Positions 1 to 11,275 of a DNA stretch of 64,000 nucleotides are shown here, in pieces (the stretch's first letter is position 1; every line of letters starts with the position of its first letter). The DNA lies in NCBI GenBank assembly GCA_020161665.1, contig JAIUPA010000009.1:16943-80942 (forward strand), in the 5' to 3' direction. The notes beneath the pieces were generated by a model, which worked only from the letters and a program-made list of their open reading frames with translations, was not told the origin of the DNA and did no database searches. The DNA comes from Pseudomonadota bacterium. Its GTDB lineage: Bacteria; Pseudomonadota; Alphaproteobacteria; Rhizobiales; Rhizobiaceae. The translations under genes and the position numbers were made by a program.

Positions 1-29
1 ACATGGAAGAAGGACAGGAGCGAGGCCAT
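1..29 (-). CDS. 5' end of a gene translationally coupled to the glycosyltransferase (possibly LABN family)
   Basis: An ATG on the minus strand shares one base with the TGA of the glycosyltransferase (TGATG). The nine or so codons before the window edge read MASLLSFFHV. Glycosyltransferases of this type in rhizobia are often followed by a small membrane protein with a lipid-A-disaccharide synthase N-terminal-like (LABN) domain, and this start would fit one. The family is inferred from context; only the coupled start is seen. Confidence 0.45.
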
Positions 30-802
30 CATCCGACCTGCTCGGTTCCCGTCAGGATGGTGACGGGACGAGCCTTCTTGCGCCGCGTCAGAAGCCAGGC
101 AACGCCTGCAAGGTCAACAATGCCGACCAGACCGCGCTGCAGGTTGGAATAGTTGGAGCGTCCGGCCCCGCGCGGGCGATGAGTGACATCGACATGGACG
201 ATCTCCCAGCCATCCCGCGCAAAAAGCGCCGGGAGATAGCGGTGCATGTGATCGAAATAGGGAAGTGCCAGATAGGCGTCGCGGCGAAAGGCCTTCAATC
301 CGCAGCCGGTATCGCGCGTGTTGTCTTTCAGGATGCGGGCACGCAAACCGTTGGCAAAGCGGGAGGCCAGACGCTTCGACAGCGTATCCTGCCGCTTGAC
401 CCGCTGGCCCGCGACAAGACCGATGCGCCCCGTCTGATCTTTCATGAGCGGTGCGGCAAGGCCGGGCAGTTCTTCAGCCGGGTTCTGACCATCGCCATCC
501 AGCGTGCAGACGATGGCGGCGCGGGCGGCGAGAACGCCGTTGTGAACCGCCGCACTCTGGCCGCCGCGCTGGTCATGCACCACAACCTTCAGGCAGGGCA
601 TGGCGGTTGCGGCCTGACGCAGCCGCGCTACCGAGTCATCCGTCGAGCAATCATCAACCACGATGATTTCGAAACCGGCCACCGGGGTCAGCGCATCGCG
701 GATCGCCTCCACCAGAGCGACGATATTCTCCGCCTCGTTGCGCGCGGGAATGACGATGGAAAGTTCAGGCGTCGCGTTGGCGACGGGCGTGTCCTCGGAC
801 AT
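29..802 (-). CDS. family 2 glycosyltransferase (dolichol-phosphate-mannose synthase-like)
   Basis: A cytoplasmic glycosyltransferase of 257 residues with a GT-A fold that should transfer a sugar from an activated donor, probably to a polyprenyl-phosphate or lipid carrier. The GT2 start LSIVIPARNEAENI lies near residue 14, followed by VVDDCSTDD near residue 50 and the metal-binding region LDGDGQNP near residue 100. GCGLKAFRRDAYL near residue 165 is typical of the DPM1-like branch. There is no membrane segment, so it would act at the inner face of the membrane through its coupled downstream partner. The donor and acceptor cannot be read from the sequence; a role in lipid A or surface glycolipid modification is inference. 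Confidence 0.85.
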   Translation of the reverse strand: MSEDTPVANATPELSIVIPARNEAENIVALVEAIRDALTPVAGFEIIVVDDCSTDDSVARLRQAATAMPCLKVVVHDQRGGQSAAVHNGVLAARAAIVCTLDGDGQNPAEELPGLAAPLMKDQTGRIGLVAGQRVKRQDTLSKRLASRFANGLRARILKDNTRDTGCGLKAFRRDAYLALPYFDHMHRYLPALFARDGWEIVHVDVTHRPRGAGRSNYSNLQRGLVGIVDLAGVAWLLTRRKKARPVTILTGTEQVG

Positions 803-895
803 GACGGGCTACTCACTGCAATGTCAGTCCGAGCCTTATGCGACACGATCACAAAGGTTTGATGACAGGTAAGGGGGTTGATGGCAGGCCGGAGG

Positions 896-1954
896 TCAGT
901 CCTGCACCACCAGCAGATCGCGCGCCGCAAAATGCAGGCGGGCCGGATCACCGATATTCGGCAGGCGGCTGTCGGGTGCATTGAAGCGGTCAAACGACAT
1001 GCGATGACCGGCCACATCAAGCTTCACGCGAATGACCGAACCGAGAAACTGGGTGGAGACGACCGTGCCCGGCAGGCTGGTGTCGCCATGTTCCGCACGG
1101 TCAACGGCCCCGGCCTCGGGACGAAGTGCCAGCGACACTTTCTCGCCCGGACCGCGATGCACGATGGGCTCGGCCAGAGACACCACCGTTTCACCGATGC
1201 GCACGGTGCCGTTCGGGTCCAGAACCTCGGCCTCGATCATGTTGAGCGTGCCGACGAAGGACGCCACAAAGCGGGTGGCCGGGCGATTATAGATGTCAGA
1301 CGGCGCACCGATCTGTTCGGCGCGTCCGCCATTCATCACCACAATACGATCAGAGATCGACAGTGCTTCTTCCTGATCATGGGTGACGAAAATCGTGGTG
1401 ATGCCAAGCTTGCGCTGGATGGCGCGGATTTCCTCGCGCAGCGAAACGCGGATTTTAGCATCGAGCGCGGAAAGCGGTTCATCAAGCAGAAGCACGCGCG
1501 GACGCGGAGCGAGTGCGCGGGCGAGCGCCACGCGCTGCTGCTGGCCACCCGACATCTGGTAGGGGTAGCGGTCGGCCAGATGTTCGAGATTGATGAGGCG
1601 CAGCATCTCGTCCACCCGCGTGGCAATGTCGGATTTCGCGACACCCGCCACTTTCAGGCCAAAGGCCACGTTGTCGAAAACGGTCATGTTCGGGAACAGC
1701 GCATAGGCCTGAAAAACCATGCCGATATTGCGCTGGCGTGACGGAACGCCGGTAATATCCGCGCCATCAAGCAGGATGCGTCCGGCGCTCGGGGCTTCAA
1801 ACCCGGCGACCATGCGCAGCACCGTTGTCTTGCCGCAGCCCGACGGCCCGAGGAAGGAGATGAATTCGCCCTTGTCGATATCGAGGCTGAAATCCTTCAC
1901 CACATGGTTCTGGCCGAAGCTTTTGCCGATGGCGGCAATCCGCAGGAAGTTCAT
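896..1954 (-). CDS. ABC transporter ATP-binding protein (spermidine/putrescine/phosphonate-importer type)
   Basis: ATPase subunit, 352 residues, of the importer encoded by the next three genes upstream. Walker A GPSGCGKTT lies at residues 36-44, the signature [15 protein letters not shown] near 135-150, Walker B LLLLDEPLSALD follows, and a TOBE-like C-terminal domain covers about 280-350. The ATG overlaps the permease stop as ATGA, so this start was chosen over a longer in-frame ORF that would run into the permease gene. Family members import polyamines, ferric iron, thiamine or 2-aminoethylphosphonate. The Pho box before the first gene of the operon favours a phosphorus-containing substrate (inference). 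Confidence 0.9.
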   Translation of the reverse strand: MNFLRIAAIGKSFGQNHVVKDFSLDIDKGEFISFLGPSGCGKTTVLRMVAGFEAPSAGRILLDGADITGVPSRQRNIGMVFQAYALFPNMTVFDNVAFGLKVAGVAKSDIATRVDEMLRLINLEHLADRYPYQMSGGQQQRVALARALAPRPRVLLLDEPLSALDAKIRVSLREEIRAIQRKLGITTIFVTHDQEEALSISDRIVVMNGGRAEQIGAPSDIYNRPATRFVASFVGTLNMIEAEVLDPNGTVRIGETVVSLAEPIVHRGPGEKVSLALRPEAGAVDRAEHGDTSLPGTVVSTQFLGSVIRVKLDVAGHRMSFDRFNAPDSRLPNIGDPARLHFAARDLLVVQD

Positions 1955-2778
1955 GCAGGCATCTCCTTGGCAGGACGGAAGCGGAAACGGGGCAAGAGGC
2001 GCGTGCCCGGCTTTTTCGTGGCGAAGATCTGCATCATCAGCATGCAGGCCCATGTCAGTGCGAAGGTCATCACCGCAAGGGCTGCCGGTTCATAGGCACG
2101 GTCCTGGCCGATCTGCACCAGATAGGGACCGAAGGCCGGACGGTTCAAAAGGCTCGCCAGCACGAATTCCCCCAGCGAGATCGAGAAGGTGAGGAAGGCT
2201 CCCGAAACGATGGCCGAACGCACATTCGGGAAGATGACCGACACGATGGTGCGCAGGCGCGAGGCGCCCAGGCTTTCGGCGGCCTCCGTCAGCGTGGCGA
2301 TGTCGATCACCGACATGCCGTTATCCACAGCGCGGAACATATAGGGCAGCGAGAGCACGACATAGCCGACCACCAGCAGTGCATTGGTGCCTACATCGCT
2401 TGTCGTCAGCGGCAGAAGCGAGTTCGAGCCAAACAGACGGATATAGCCAAAGACCAGAACGACCGGCGGGATGATGAGCGGCAGAAGGCTTAAGAATTCG
2501 ATGAGCGGGCGAAGGCGCGGCAGCTTCAGCCGCACCCAATAGATCGTCGGCACGACGATCAGCGCGCCGAGAACAATCGCCGTGAACGAGGCGATGGCCG
2601 AGAAGGAAAGCGTTGCCAGAAACACGTTGCTGCCGAGCACGGCGCGGTAGGCGGCAAGGCTCCACTCACCGCGCACCATCTGCAGCGAGAACTGGAAGGT
2701 CGCATAAAGCGGGATCAGGAAATAAGCGCCCGCCAGAATGGCGATCATGACGGAGGCGAAGGGGAAGCCCTTTTTCAT
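1951..2778 (-). CDS. ABC transporter permease (second permease of importer)
   Basis: Inner-membrane permease of about 275 residues with six predicted hydrophobic segments. The EAA-type cytoplasmic loop is visible as EAAESLGASRLRTIVSVIFP near residue 185, where the ATPase docks. The first permease's TGA overlaps this ATG as ATGA; a GTG nine bases upstream is also in frame but less likely. The downstream ATPase gene is coupled in the same way. This is a PotC/PhnV-like half of a heterodimeric channel. Substrate specificity cannot be read from the sequence. Confidence 0.88.
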   Translation of the reverse strand: MKKGFPFASVMIAILAGAYFLIPLYATFQFSLQMVRGEWSLAAYRAVLGSNVFLATLSFSAIASFTAIVLGALIVVPTIYWVRLKLPRLRPLIEFLSLLPLIIPPVVLVFGYIRLFGSNSLLPLTTSDVGTNALLVVGYVVLSLPYMFRAVDNGMSVIDIATLTEAAESLGASRLRTIVSVIFPNVRSAIVSGAFLTFSISLGEFVLASLLNRPAFGPYLVQIGQDRAYEPAALAVMTFALTWACMLMMQIFATKKPGTRLLPRFRFRPAKEMPA

Positions 2779-3689
2779 TTCTGCCACCGTTCGGCGCGAT
2801 TGCGCAGCACGAGATAGAGAATGTTCGAAACCGCCATGATGACCACCATGCCAAAGGCCAGCGCATAGCCGAGGTTCGGATTGTAGAGCACGTTGCCCTG
2901 AATTTGCTGGAACAGCACAATCGGCACCACGCCGAAGCGTGACCCGGTCAGCGCATAGACCGTGACCAGCGTTCCAAAGGCGTTGGCAAACAACAGCAGG
3001 AAACAGCCGAGCACGGAGGGGGCCAGAACCGGCAGCGCCACCATGCGCCAGTATTGCCGCCGCGTGGCCCCGAGAATTTCAGCGGCCTCGCGCCATTCCG
3101 CCTTCAGCCCGTCCATGGCGGGCGTGACGATCAACAACATCAGCGGCAGCTGGAAATAGAGATAGGTGAGCGCCAGTCCCCAGAAGGAGAACAGGTTGAA
3201 ACCGGCGCTGTAGATATTGAAACCGAACACGTCGCGCAGCACCACGGTTACGAGACCCAGCCGCCCGAGCGTGGCGATAAAGGCAAAGGCGAGCGGAATG
3301 CCTGCGAAATTCGAGGCGACGCCGGAAAAGGTCATGAAGGCCGGACGCACCCAGGACGGCAATCCGCCGAGAATGACGGCATAGGCGAGAAGAAGCCCGA
3401 ACACCGACCCGATGGCCGCCGAAAAGAGGCTCAAGCGCATGGAAAGCGAGAAGGCCGCCAGCATGTTCGGCGAGAACAGCGCCGCGATGTTGTCCAGCGT
3501 GTAGGTGCCCGCCGGGTTCTGGAACGCACCATTGACGAGATAGAGAACGGGCGCGACGAGGAATGTGAGGCAGAACAGCAGGAAGGGGGCAGCCCCCAGC
3601 CAGCTCCAGTTCCAGCGGCGCGCAAAGTTCATCGCAGGCATCGGGTCCAACATGCGTTCGCCCTTCGAGGCCGCGTCTGCCATGCTCAT
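2775..3689 (-). CDS. ABC transporter permease (first permease of importer)
   Basis: Inner-membrane permease with six predicted membrane segments, PotB/PhnU-like. The cytoplasmic EAA loop is seen as EAAEILGATRRQYWRMVALP in the C-terminal half. The start is uncertain: ATG codons at 3698, 3689 and 3683 are in frame, and 3689 was chosen because a GAGGG lies nine bases upstream. It overlaps the second permease by ATGA. It is separated from the binding-protein gene by a hairpin, which suggests the binding protein is made in excess of the membrane parts. Confidence 0.88.
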   Translation of the reverse strand: MSMADAASKGERMLDPMPAMNFARRWNWSWLGAAPFLLFCLTFLVAPVLYLVNGAFQNPAGTYTLDNIAALFSPNMLAAFSLSMRLSLFSAAIGSVFGLLLAYAVILGGLPSWVRPAFMTFSGVASNFAGIPLAFAFIATLGRLGLVTVVLRDVFGFNIYSAGFNLFSFWGLALTYLYFQLPLMLLIVTPAMDGLKAEWREAAEILGATRRQYWRMVALPVLAPSVLGCFLLLFANAFGTLVTVYALTGSRFGVVPIVLFQQIQGNVLYNPNLGYALAFGMVVIMAVSNILYLVLRNRAERWQK

Positions 3690-3716
3690 CGCCTTCATCC
3701 CTCTCACAAATCCAAA

Positions 3717-3745
3717 GAGGGCACCCGGTCGCGCCGGATGCCCTC
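3717..3745 (-). terminator. intra-operon hairpin between binding protein and permease genes
   Basis: On the minus strand a 12-bp stem with one wobble pair, GAGGGCATCCGG with CCGGGTGCCCTC, closes a five-base loop and is followed by TTTGG. The U-run is weak, so partial termination or mRNA-end stabilisation of the binding-protein message is more likely than a full stop. This is a common arrangement in ABC importer operons. Confidence 0.6.
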
Positions 3746-3766
3746 AACTGATTTCGACTTATCGGC

Positions 3767-4861
3767 TTACTGAGCGCCCATTTCCTTGGCCCAGGTTTCA
3801 GCCACGACGGCCTTGGCCGCAGACTGCTCCTCGAGCGTCGGGAAGACGGCCTTGGCATAACCTTCAGCCGGCGGCATCTTGGCCAGAAGATCCTGCGGGA
3901 TCTTGTTCTGGGCAGCCAGATCGTTGAAGCGGATCGGGTGGCAATAGCCCTTCAGCCAGCCCAGCTGACCTTCGTCGGAATAGAGGTATTCCATCCAGAG
4001 CTTGGCGGCATTCGGATGCGGGGCGTAGGCGGAAATCGCCTGAACGTAAACGCCAGCGATAACGCCATCGGCCGGAACAATAACCTCCATCGGCGGGTTG
4101 CCAGCCAGCTTGTCGCGCATGGCCAGAACATTGTAGTCCCAGTCAAACAGGATCGGCGTGGTGCCCTGCGCCATGTTCTGGGCCGAGCCATTGACCGGAA
4201 CCAGATTGCCGCTTTCCTTGAGCGCCTTCATGAAGGCGGTGCCTTCCTTGGCGGCGTCGGCACCCTTGCCACCCTTGGCAAGACCGGCGGCATAAACGGT
4301 CATCATCGAGGAATTGCCGGTGCGCGGATCGCCCGGCATGGCAACGGAGTTGGCGTACTTGGCGTCGGTCAGATCGGCAAAGCCCTTCGGCACATCCTTG
4401 ACGATGTCCTTGTTCACGCCCATGGCGAGAACGCCGTAATAATCGCCGTACCAGTAGCCTTCGGCATCCTTGGCGCTATCGGGGATCGAGTCCCAGGTGG
4501 AGACCTTGTAAGGCTGGATCAGGCCATCCTTCTTGGCCGCCGGGCCGAAGGACAGACCAACGTCGATCACGTCGGGGGCCTGCGGGCCGGTATTGCCCTT
4601 GTTGGCCTTGATGGCTTCGATTTCATCGCCGGAACCGGCATTCGGGTTCAGTTCGTTGACGGTGATGCCGTACTTGGCCTTGAAGCCCTCAATCACCTCG
4701 CCGTAGCCGCACCAGTCATGCGGCAGCGCGATGGTCGTCAGCGTGCCTTCCTTCTTGGCAGCAGCGATGAGTTCGGCGCTCGGTTCAGCAGCGGCAACGG
4801 CTGCGGAGGCCGCAACGAGAGCGGTCGTCAGAACGAGCAGACGGTGGGAATGGTTCAACAC
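3767..4861 (-). CDS. ABC transporter periplasmic substrate-binding protein
   Basis: Periplasmic binding protein of about 364 residues that should deliver substrate to the permease pair. The N-terminus has a signal peptide with a hydrophobic stretch LLVLTTALVAASAAVAAAEP and likely cleavage after AAA. The body resembles family-1 extracellular solute-binding proteins of the polyamine/iron/aminoethylphosphonate group. The start is taken as GTG at 4861 because AGGAG sits six bases before it; a GTG 18 bases upstream lacks a ribosome site. It is the first gene of the four-gene operon and follows a Pho box. The substrate is unknown; 2-aminoethylphosphonate or another phosphorus compound is inferred only from regulation. 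Confidence 0.85.
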   Translation of the reverse strand: MLNHSHRLLVLTTALVAASAAVAAAEPSAELIAAAKKEGTLTTIALPHDWCGYGEVIEGFKAKYGITVNELNPNAGSGDEIEAIKANKGNTGPQAPDVIDVGLSFGPAAKKDGLIQPYKVSTWDSIPDSAKDAEGYWYGDYYGVLAMGVNKDIVKDVPKGFADLTDAKYANSVAMPGDPRTGNSSMMTVYAAGLAKGGKGADAAKEGTAFMKALKESGNLVPVNGSAQNMAQGTTPILFDWDYNVLAMRDKLAGNPPMEVIVPADGVIAGVYVQAISAYAPHPNAAKLWMEYLYSDEGQLGWLKGYCHPIRFNDLAAQNKIPQDLLAKMPPAEGYAKAVFPTLEEQSAAKAVVAETWAKEMGAQ

Positions 4862-4897
4862 GGTATTCTCCTGGCTCACACGGGTTGGTGTGCCGGG

Positions 4898-4931
4898 AAC
4901 CTAGGACCGTTTCGTGAATGGCGTGTGACAG
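4898..4931 (-). promoter_or_regulatory. Pho box and -10 for the ABC importer
   Basis: Reading the minus strand, CTGTCAC-ACGC-CATTCAC at 4931-4914 is a pair of 7-nt PhoB half-sites with an 11-nt period. Ten bases later TAGGTT (4903-4898) can serve as the -10. The same box/N10/TAG spacing is present before phnG and the DUF1045 gene. The box starts three bases after the pncB stop codon, so the importer has its own promoter packed against pncB. Confidence 0.6.
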
Positions 4932-4934
4932 GCT

Positions 4935-6239
4935 TCAGACCCGAACCGGCAGAGCGACGCGGTCTTCAGAGCCGAAGAATTTCAGGTAGCGCTCGACCTC
5001 CGCCGGGTCTCCGGTCGCCTTTTGCGGATTGTCAGAAAGCTTGACCGCCGGGCGGCCATTGGCTTCTGTCACCTTGCAGACGATGGAGATCGGCTTCAGC
5101 CCGGCAATTTCGCTCGGCGCGCAACCGGCGAAGTCATTCGTCAGATTGGTGCCCCAACCAAAGCTCATGCGCACCCGGCCCTCAAAGTGCTGGTACGTTT
5201 CAATGATGGCATCGACATCCAGCCCGTCGGAGAAAATCAGAAGCTTCTTCTTCGGATCGCGGCCCTTGGCCTTCCACCAGTCGATGATCTTTTCACCGCC
5301 CTCAATCGGCGGAGCGCTATCCGGGCGGAAACCCGTCCAGTCGGCCACCCAGTCCGGGGCATCGCGCAGGAAGGCCGCCGTGCCAAACGCATCCGGCAGG
5401 GCGATCAACAGATTGCCGCCGTAAAGCGTGTTCCAGTCACGCAGAACCTTGTAAGGGGCGGCGCGCAGCTCATCGTCATTGTTGGCAAGGGCTGCGGCGA
5501 CCATGGGCAGTTCATGGGCGTTGGTGCCGACGGCTTCCAGATCGGAATCCATGGCGAGCAGCACGTTGCTGGTGCCGGTAAAGGCCGGGCCGATGCCTTC
5601 CTTCAACGCTTCCACGCACCAGCGCTGCCACAGGAAGGAATGACGCCGCCGGGTGCCGAAATCGGAAATCCGAAGTTTCGGCAATGCGCGCAGGCGCTCC
5701 ACCTTGGTCCACATCTTGGCCTTGGCGCGGGCGTAAAGCACATCCAGCGTGAAGAAGCCGAGATTGCGCATGGCGGCGCGCGAGCGCAATTCGTTGATGA
5801 TGGCGAGTGCTGGAATTTCCCACATGGTGGTATCCATCCAGCGGCCATGGAAGGTCAGCTCATACTGGCCGTCACGCTTGGTCAGTTCGTATTCGGGCAA
5901 CTGGTATGTCGAGAGCCAGGCGAGAAATTCCGGCTCGAAAATCTGGGCGCGGCCATAGAAGGTGTTACCGGCGAGCCAGATCATTTCCTTCTTGGTGAGG
6001 CGCAGCGTGCGGGCAAAATCCAGTTGCGCGCGCAATTCCCCTTCATCGATCTCTTCGGCCAGACGCACCGTCTTCGTGCGGTTGATGAGGGAGAAGGTCA
6101 CATCCACATCGGGATAGAGCTTCCAGATCATCTGCAGCATCAGGAGCTTGTAGAAGTCCGTGTCGATCAGGCTGCGGATGATCGGGTCCAGCTTGAAGGT
6201 GTGGTTATACACCCTTCGTGCGATGTCTGTCTTGGTCAT
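4935..6239 (-). CDS. pncB: nicotinate phosphoribosyltransferase
   Basis: Cytoplasmic enzyme of NAD salvage that joins nicotinate and PRPP, with ATP hydrolysis, to give nicotinate mononucleotide. The 434-residue length is normal for the proteobacterial enzyme. [20 protein letters not shown] near residue 24 is the conserved N-terminal motif, FGTRRRHSF near residue 195 carries the catalytic-histidine region, and [11 protein letters not shown] with the later [10 protein letters not shown] form the PRPP site. GGGAGG six bases upstream supports the ATG. It is a single-gene unit between the ABC importer and the dehydrogenase. Confidence 0.95.
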   Translation of the reverse strand: MTKTDIARRVYNHTFKLDPIIRSLIDTDFYKLLMLQMIWKLYPDVDVTFSLINRTKTVRLAEEIDEGELRAQLDFARTLRLTKKEMIWLAGNTFYGRAQIFEPEFLAWLSTYQLPEYELTKRDGQYELTFHGRWMDTTMWEIPALAIINELRSRAAMRNLGFFTLDVLYARAKAKMWTKVERLRALPKLRISDFGTRRRHSFLWQRWCVEALKEGIGPAFTGTSNVLLAMDSDLEAVGTNAHELPMVAAALANNDDELRAAPYKVLRDWNTLYGGNLLIALPDAFGTAAFLRDAPDWVADWTGFRPDSAPPIEGGEKIIDWWKAKGRDPKKKLLIFSDGLDVDAIIETYQHFEGRVRMSFGWGTNLTNDFAGCAPSEIAGLKPISIVCKVTEANGRPAVKLSDNPQKATGDPAEVERYLKFFGSEDRVALPVRV

Positions 6240-6275
6240 GGCCGCCTCCCTGATGAGGGAACCTAGAGAGAAAAG

Positions 6276-6309
6276 GCGGCCCTTGTCCAGCCTTCAGACG
6301 GAGGGCCGC
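6276..6309 (-). terminator. probable terminator after the 2-hydroxyacid dehydrogenase gene
   Basis: Directly after the stop codon on the minus strand, GCGGCCCT pairs with AGGGCCGC across an 18-base loop and is followed by CTTTTCTC. The stem is perfect but the loop is long, so the call is moderate. Confidence 0.5.
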
Positions 6310-7269
6310 TCAATAGCCCGTGGTGCGGTTAATGGTAAACTGCAAGGTTTCACCTGCCTCATAACGGTCGATCTCGCGCCGCACATGGGCGAAAAGCGCC
6401 GAAGGTTCGGACGGAGCAGCGGCGTGCGGGGTGATGACCACATTGTCCAACGCCCAGAGCGGGCTTGCCTGAGGCAGCGGCTCGACAGCAAAGACATCGA
6501 GCGAAGCACCGCCCAGCGTACCATCGGTGAGCGCGGCGAGGAGATCGTCCTCGTTCTGGCTCTTGCCGCGACCGGCATTGATGAAGAAGGGGCTCCCAAG
6601 CGGACCATCCTTCTTCAGCTTGGCGAACAGGGTCTTGTTGTAGAAGCCGGTCGTTTCCGGCGTCAGCGGCAGCAGGCCAACGAGAATGTCGGTCTTACCG
6701 AGGAAGGCGTCGAGACCTGCGGCATCGAAGGTTTCCATGCCGTCGATATGCTTCTTCGTGCGCGACCAGCCGATCACGTTAAAACCGAGCCCTTTCAGCT
6801 TCGTCGCGGCATCGAGCCCCAGAACGCCAAGCCCCATGACGCCGACGGTGACTTCGGCTGCTTCCGGCTGGATGAACTCATGCCAGTGGCGTTTCTTCTG
6901 CTGGTCGAGATAAGGCAGGACGCGGCGCAGGTGGATGAGGCATTGCAGAACCACCCACTCGCTCATGCGCGTCGTCAGGTTGCGATCCACGAAGCGGACC
7001 AGCGGAATGTCCGGAAGACCCGGCACCGCCATGACGTGATCCACGCCCGCGCCGCCGGAAAAGAGCACTTTCAGGTCTTGGGCGCGGGTAAACAGATCGG
7101 CGTCCGGCTTCCAGACAATGGCGTAATCGATGCCGGTCAGATCGCGCCCGACCTGCGCCTTGTCCGCCAGATCAATGATGTCGAAGTCCGGGAAATAGGG
7201 CTGCATGCCCGCGACCAGATCGGGACGGTCGAACTTCAGGTCGATGATGATGCGGCGGGCACGGGTCAT
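6310..7269 (-). CDS. D-isomer 2-hydroxyacid dehydrogenase, GhrA-like (glyoxylate/hydroxypyruvate reductase)
   Basis: NAD(P)-dependent cytoplasmic dehydrogenase of 319 residues, probably reducing glyoxylate or hydroxypyruvate. The Rossmann motif GVMGLGVLGLDAA is near residue 140. INAGRGKSQNEDDLL and the late VVITPHAAAPS, with the catalytic histidine, are in the expected places; the catalytic arginine should be that of NAGRG. The start ATG at 7269 was chosen because a longer in-frame extension would run into the yejF stop region. It follows the yejABEF genes closely and may be read from the same transcript. The precise substrate is inferred from resemblance only. Confidence 0.85.
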   Translation of the reverse strand: MTRARRIIIDLKFDRPDLVAGMQPYFPDFDIIDLADKAQVGRDLTGIDYAIVWKPDADLFTRAQDLKVLFSGGAGVDHVMAVPGLPDIPLVRFVDRNLTTRMSEWVVLQCLIHLRRVLPYLDQQKKRHWHEFIQPEAAEVTVGVMGLGVLGLDAATKLKGLGFNVIGWSRTKKHIDGMETFDAAGLDAFLGKTDILVGLLPLTPETTGFYNKTLFAKLKKDGPLGSPFFINAGRGKSQNEDDLLAALTDGTLGGASLDVFAVEPLPQASPLWALDNVVITPHAAAPSEPSALFAHVRREIDRYEAGETLQFTINRTTGY

Positions 7270-7282
7270 GACATATTCCGGA

Positions 7283-8928
<1,646 letters not shown>

Positions 8929-8932
<4 letters not shown>

Positions 8933-10080
8933 CGGAATGTCTTGCGCGGATCGAAGGCGTCGCGCACCGCCTCACCGACGAAGATCAGCAGCGAGAGCAT
9001 GATCGACATGGTGAAAAAGGCCGTCAGGCCGAGCCACGGGGCCTGCAGGTTCTTCTTGCCCTGCGCGATCATTTCGCCGAGCGACGGCGAGCCGGGCGGC
9101 ATGCCGAAGCCGAGGAAATCGAGCGAGGTCAGCGTGGTGATCGAGCCGGACAGGATGAAGGGCAGGAAGGTGAGCGTCGCCACCATGGCATTGGGCAACA
9201 GGTGCCGGAACATGATGGTGGCATTACCGACACCGAGCGCACGGGCGGCGCGCACATATTCAAAATTGCGGGCTCGCAGGAATTCGGCACGCACCACACC
9301 GACGAAGCCGACCCATGAGAACAAGAGCATGATGCCAAGCAACACGAAGAAGCCGGGCGGCATGATGGCGGCGATGATCAACAGAATGTAGAGCACCGGC
9401 ATGGACGACCAGATTTCGATGAAACGCTGCATCAAAAGGTCGGTCCAACCGCCGAAATAGCCCTGCACGGCCCCTGCCGTCACCCCGATCACCGCCGAAG
9501 CAATGGTGAGCGCCAGACCAAACAGCACGGAGATGCGAAAGCCGTAAATCATGCGCGCCGTCACATCACGGGCCTGATCGTCGGTGCCGAGCCAGTTGAG
9601 ATTGCCCAGATTGCATTCGGGATCGTTCACCCCGCCCGCATAGCCGGAGCAGCGCTCTTCCTTACTCATCAGCCAGAAGGGCGCGGTCGGCGCGGAATGG
9701 GGAATGTTGGAATTCACTGTGCGGTAGGAATAGTGGATCGGCGGCCAGATGGCCCAGCCATTGGCCTTGATCTCATCGGCAATGAAGGACGAGCGGTAAT
9801 CGGTTTCGGCGAGGAACCCGCCAAACTTCTCCTCCGGGTAATTCACCACCACGGGAAAGAGGATTTCGCCCTTGTAGGAGACAATGATCGGCCGGTCATT
9901 GGCAATCAGTTCGGCGCAGAGGCTTGCGAGAAACAGCGCGAGGAACAGCCAGAACGACCACCAGCCGCGGCGGTTGGCCTTGAAGTTTTCCAGACGTCGC
10001 CGGTTTACGGGCGAAAGGAAGGCCCGCTTCGGCTTTTCGACAGCGGCCTGCAGGGTGGAGGTGGTGGTTGCATCCGTCAT
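8929..10080 (-). CDS. yejE: YejE-like peptide ABC transporter permease
   Basis: Inner-membrane permease of about 383 residues. An N-terminal cytoplasmic stretch is followed by one membrane segment, a long periplasmic loop (about residues 65-180) and a C-terminal five-helix transport core with the EAA-like loop ARALGVGNATIMFRHLLPN near residue 280. The large loop is typical of YejE/OppC. The start is taken at 10080 with GGGAGG seven bases upstream; GTG at 10086 and ATG at 10083 are alternatives. The gene overlaps or abuts yejB and yejF, supporting one operon. Confidence 0.92.
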
Positions 10081-10082
10081 CA

Positions 10083-11180
10083 TCACACCTCCCGCTTTTC
10101 AAAGTCGATGCGCGGATCAATCCACGTATAGAGCAGGTCGGAGACAAGGCCGACGACAAGGCCCAGAAGCGAGAAGATGTAAAGCGTGCCGAAGACGATC
10201 GGGTAGTCGCGATTGACGACGGCCAGATAACCAAGACGCCCCAGACCATCCAGAGAGAAGATGTTTTCGATCAGCAGCGAGCCGGTGAAGAAGGCCGAGA
10301 TGAAGGCCCCCGGAAACCCGGCAATCACGATCAGCATGGCGTTGCGGAAGACGTGGCCGTAAAGCACCCGCCCCTCGGTCAGCCCCTTGGCGCGGGCCGT
10401 CACCACATATTGCTTGCGGATTTCATCGAGGAAGGAATTCTTGGTCAAAAGCGTGGTCGTGGCAAAGGCCGAGAGCGACAGCGCAATCAGCGGCAGCGTG
10501 ATGTGCCAGAAATAGTCGACGATCTTCTGCCACCACGAGAGTTCGGCGAAATTATCCGAGACGAGGCCGCGCAGCGGGAACCAGTCGAAGAAAGAGCCAC
10601 CGGCAAAAAGCACGATCAGCAGGATGCCGAACAGGAAGCTTGGTACCGCATAGCCGATGATGATGATTCCCGATGTCCAGACATCGAAGGCCGAGCCATC
10701 CTTCACCGCCTTGCGAATGCCGAGCGGAATGGAAATCATGTAGGAAATCAGCAGGATCCAGATGCCGAGTGAAATCGACACCGGCATCTTGTCGATGATC
10801 AGATCAATCACCTTGGTATTGCGGAAGAAGCTCTCGCCGAAATCGAACCGGATGTAGTTTCCCATCATATCCAGGAAGCGGGTCAGCGGCGGCTTGTCGA
10901 AACCGAACTGCTTTTCGAGCTTCTTGATCAGTTCCGGATCAAGGCCCTGCGCGCCGCGATATTTGGAATTGGCTTCCTGCGCGGCGAAATCCTGGCCGCC
11001 CATCAGGTCACCGCCGCCGGTCAGACGATCTGACGCGCTATCACCTTGGCCTGTCAGCTGCGCGACCACCTGCTCGACCGGACCGCCCGGTGCGAACTGC
11101 ACGACAAGGAAGGAAATGCCCATGATGCCGACGATGGTCGGGATCATCAAAAGAAGGCGTCTGAAGATATAGGCGCCCAT
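10083..11180 (-). CDS. yejB: YejB-like peptide ABC transporter permease
   Basis: Inner-membrane permease of about 365 residues, partner of YejE. It starts [16 protein letters not shown], the classic DppB/OppB first helix, then a periplasmic region and a transport core with [20 protein letters not shown] as the ATPase-docking loop. AAGG nine bases before ATG 11180 supports this start over an ATG 21 bases upstream. Order yejA-yejB-yejE-yejF is the same as in enteric bacteria. Confidence 0.92.
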   Translation of the reverse strand: MGAYIFRRLLLMIPTIVGIMGISFLVVQFAPGGPVEQVVAQLTGQGDSASDRLTGGGDLMGGQDFAAQEANSKYRGAQGLDPELIKKLEKQFGFDKPPLTRFLDMMGNYIRFDFGESFFRNTKVIDLIIDKMPVSISLGIWILLISYMISIPLGIRKAVKDGSAFDVWTSGIIIIGYAVPSFLFGILLIVLFAGGSFFDWFPLRGLVSDNFAELSWWQKIVDYFWHITLPLIALSLSAFATTTLLTKNSFLDEIRKQYVVTARAKGLTEGRVLYGHVFRNAMLIVIAGFPGAFISAFFTGSLLIENIFSLDGLGRLGYLAVVNRDYPIVFGTLYIFSLLGLVVGLVSDLLYTWIDPRIDFEKREV

Positions 11181-11275
11181 GGGGTCAGGCCTTCTTTCCA
11201 TGGTTCGACCGGCGAAAAGCCGATGATTCGTTCCATTTCATTTGGTAACGCCTTCCCGCGTCAACGCAACCCCGC

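Noticed and set aside
5022..6266. 414-codon open frame opposite pncB
   Set aside because: Shadow of the intact pncB gene; His/Gly/Arg-rich translation typical of the antisense of coding DNA.
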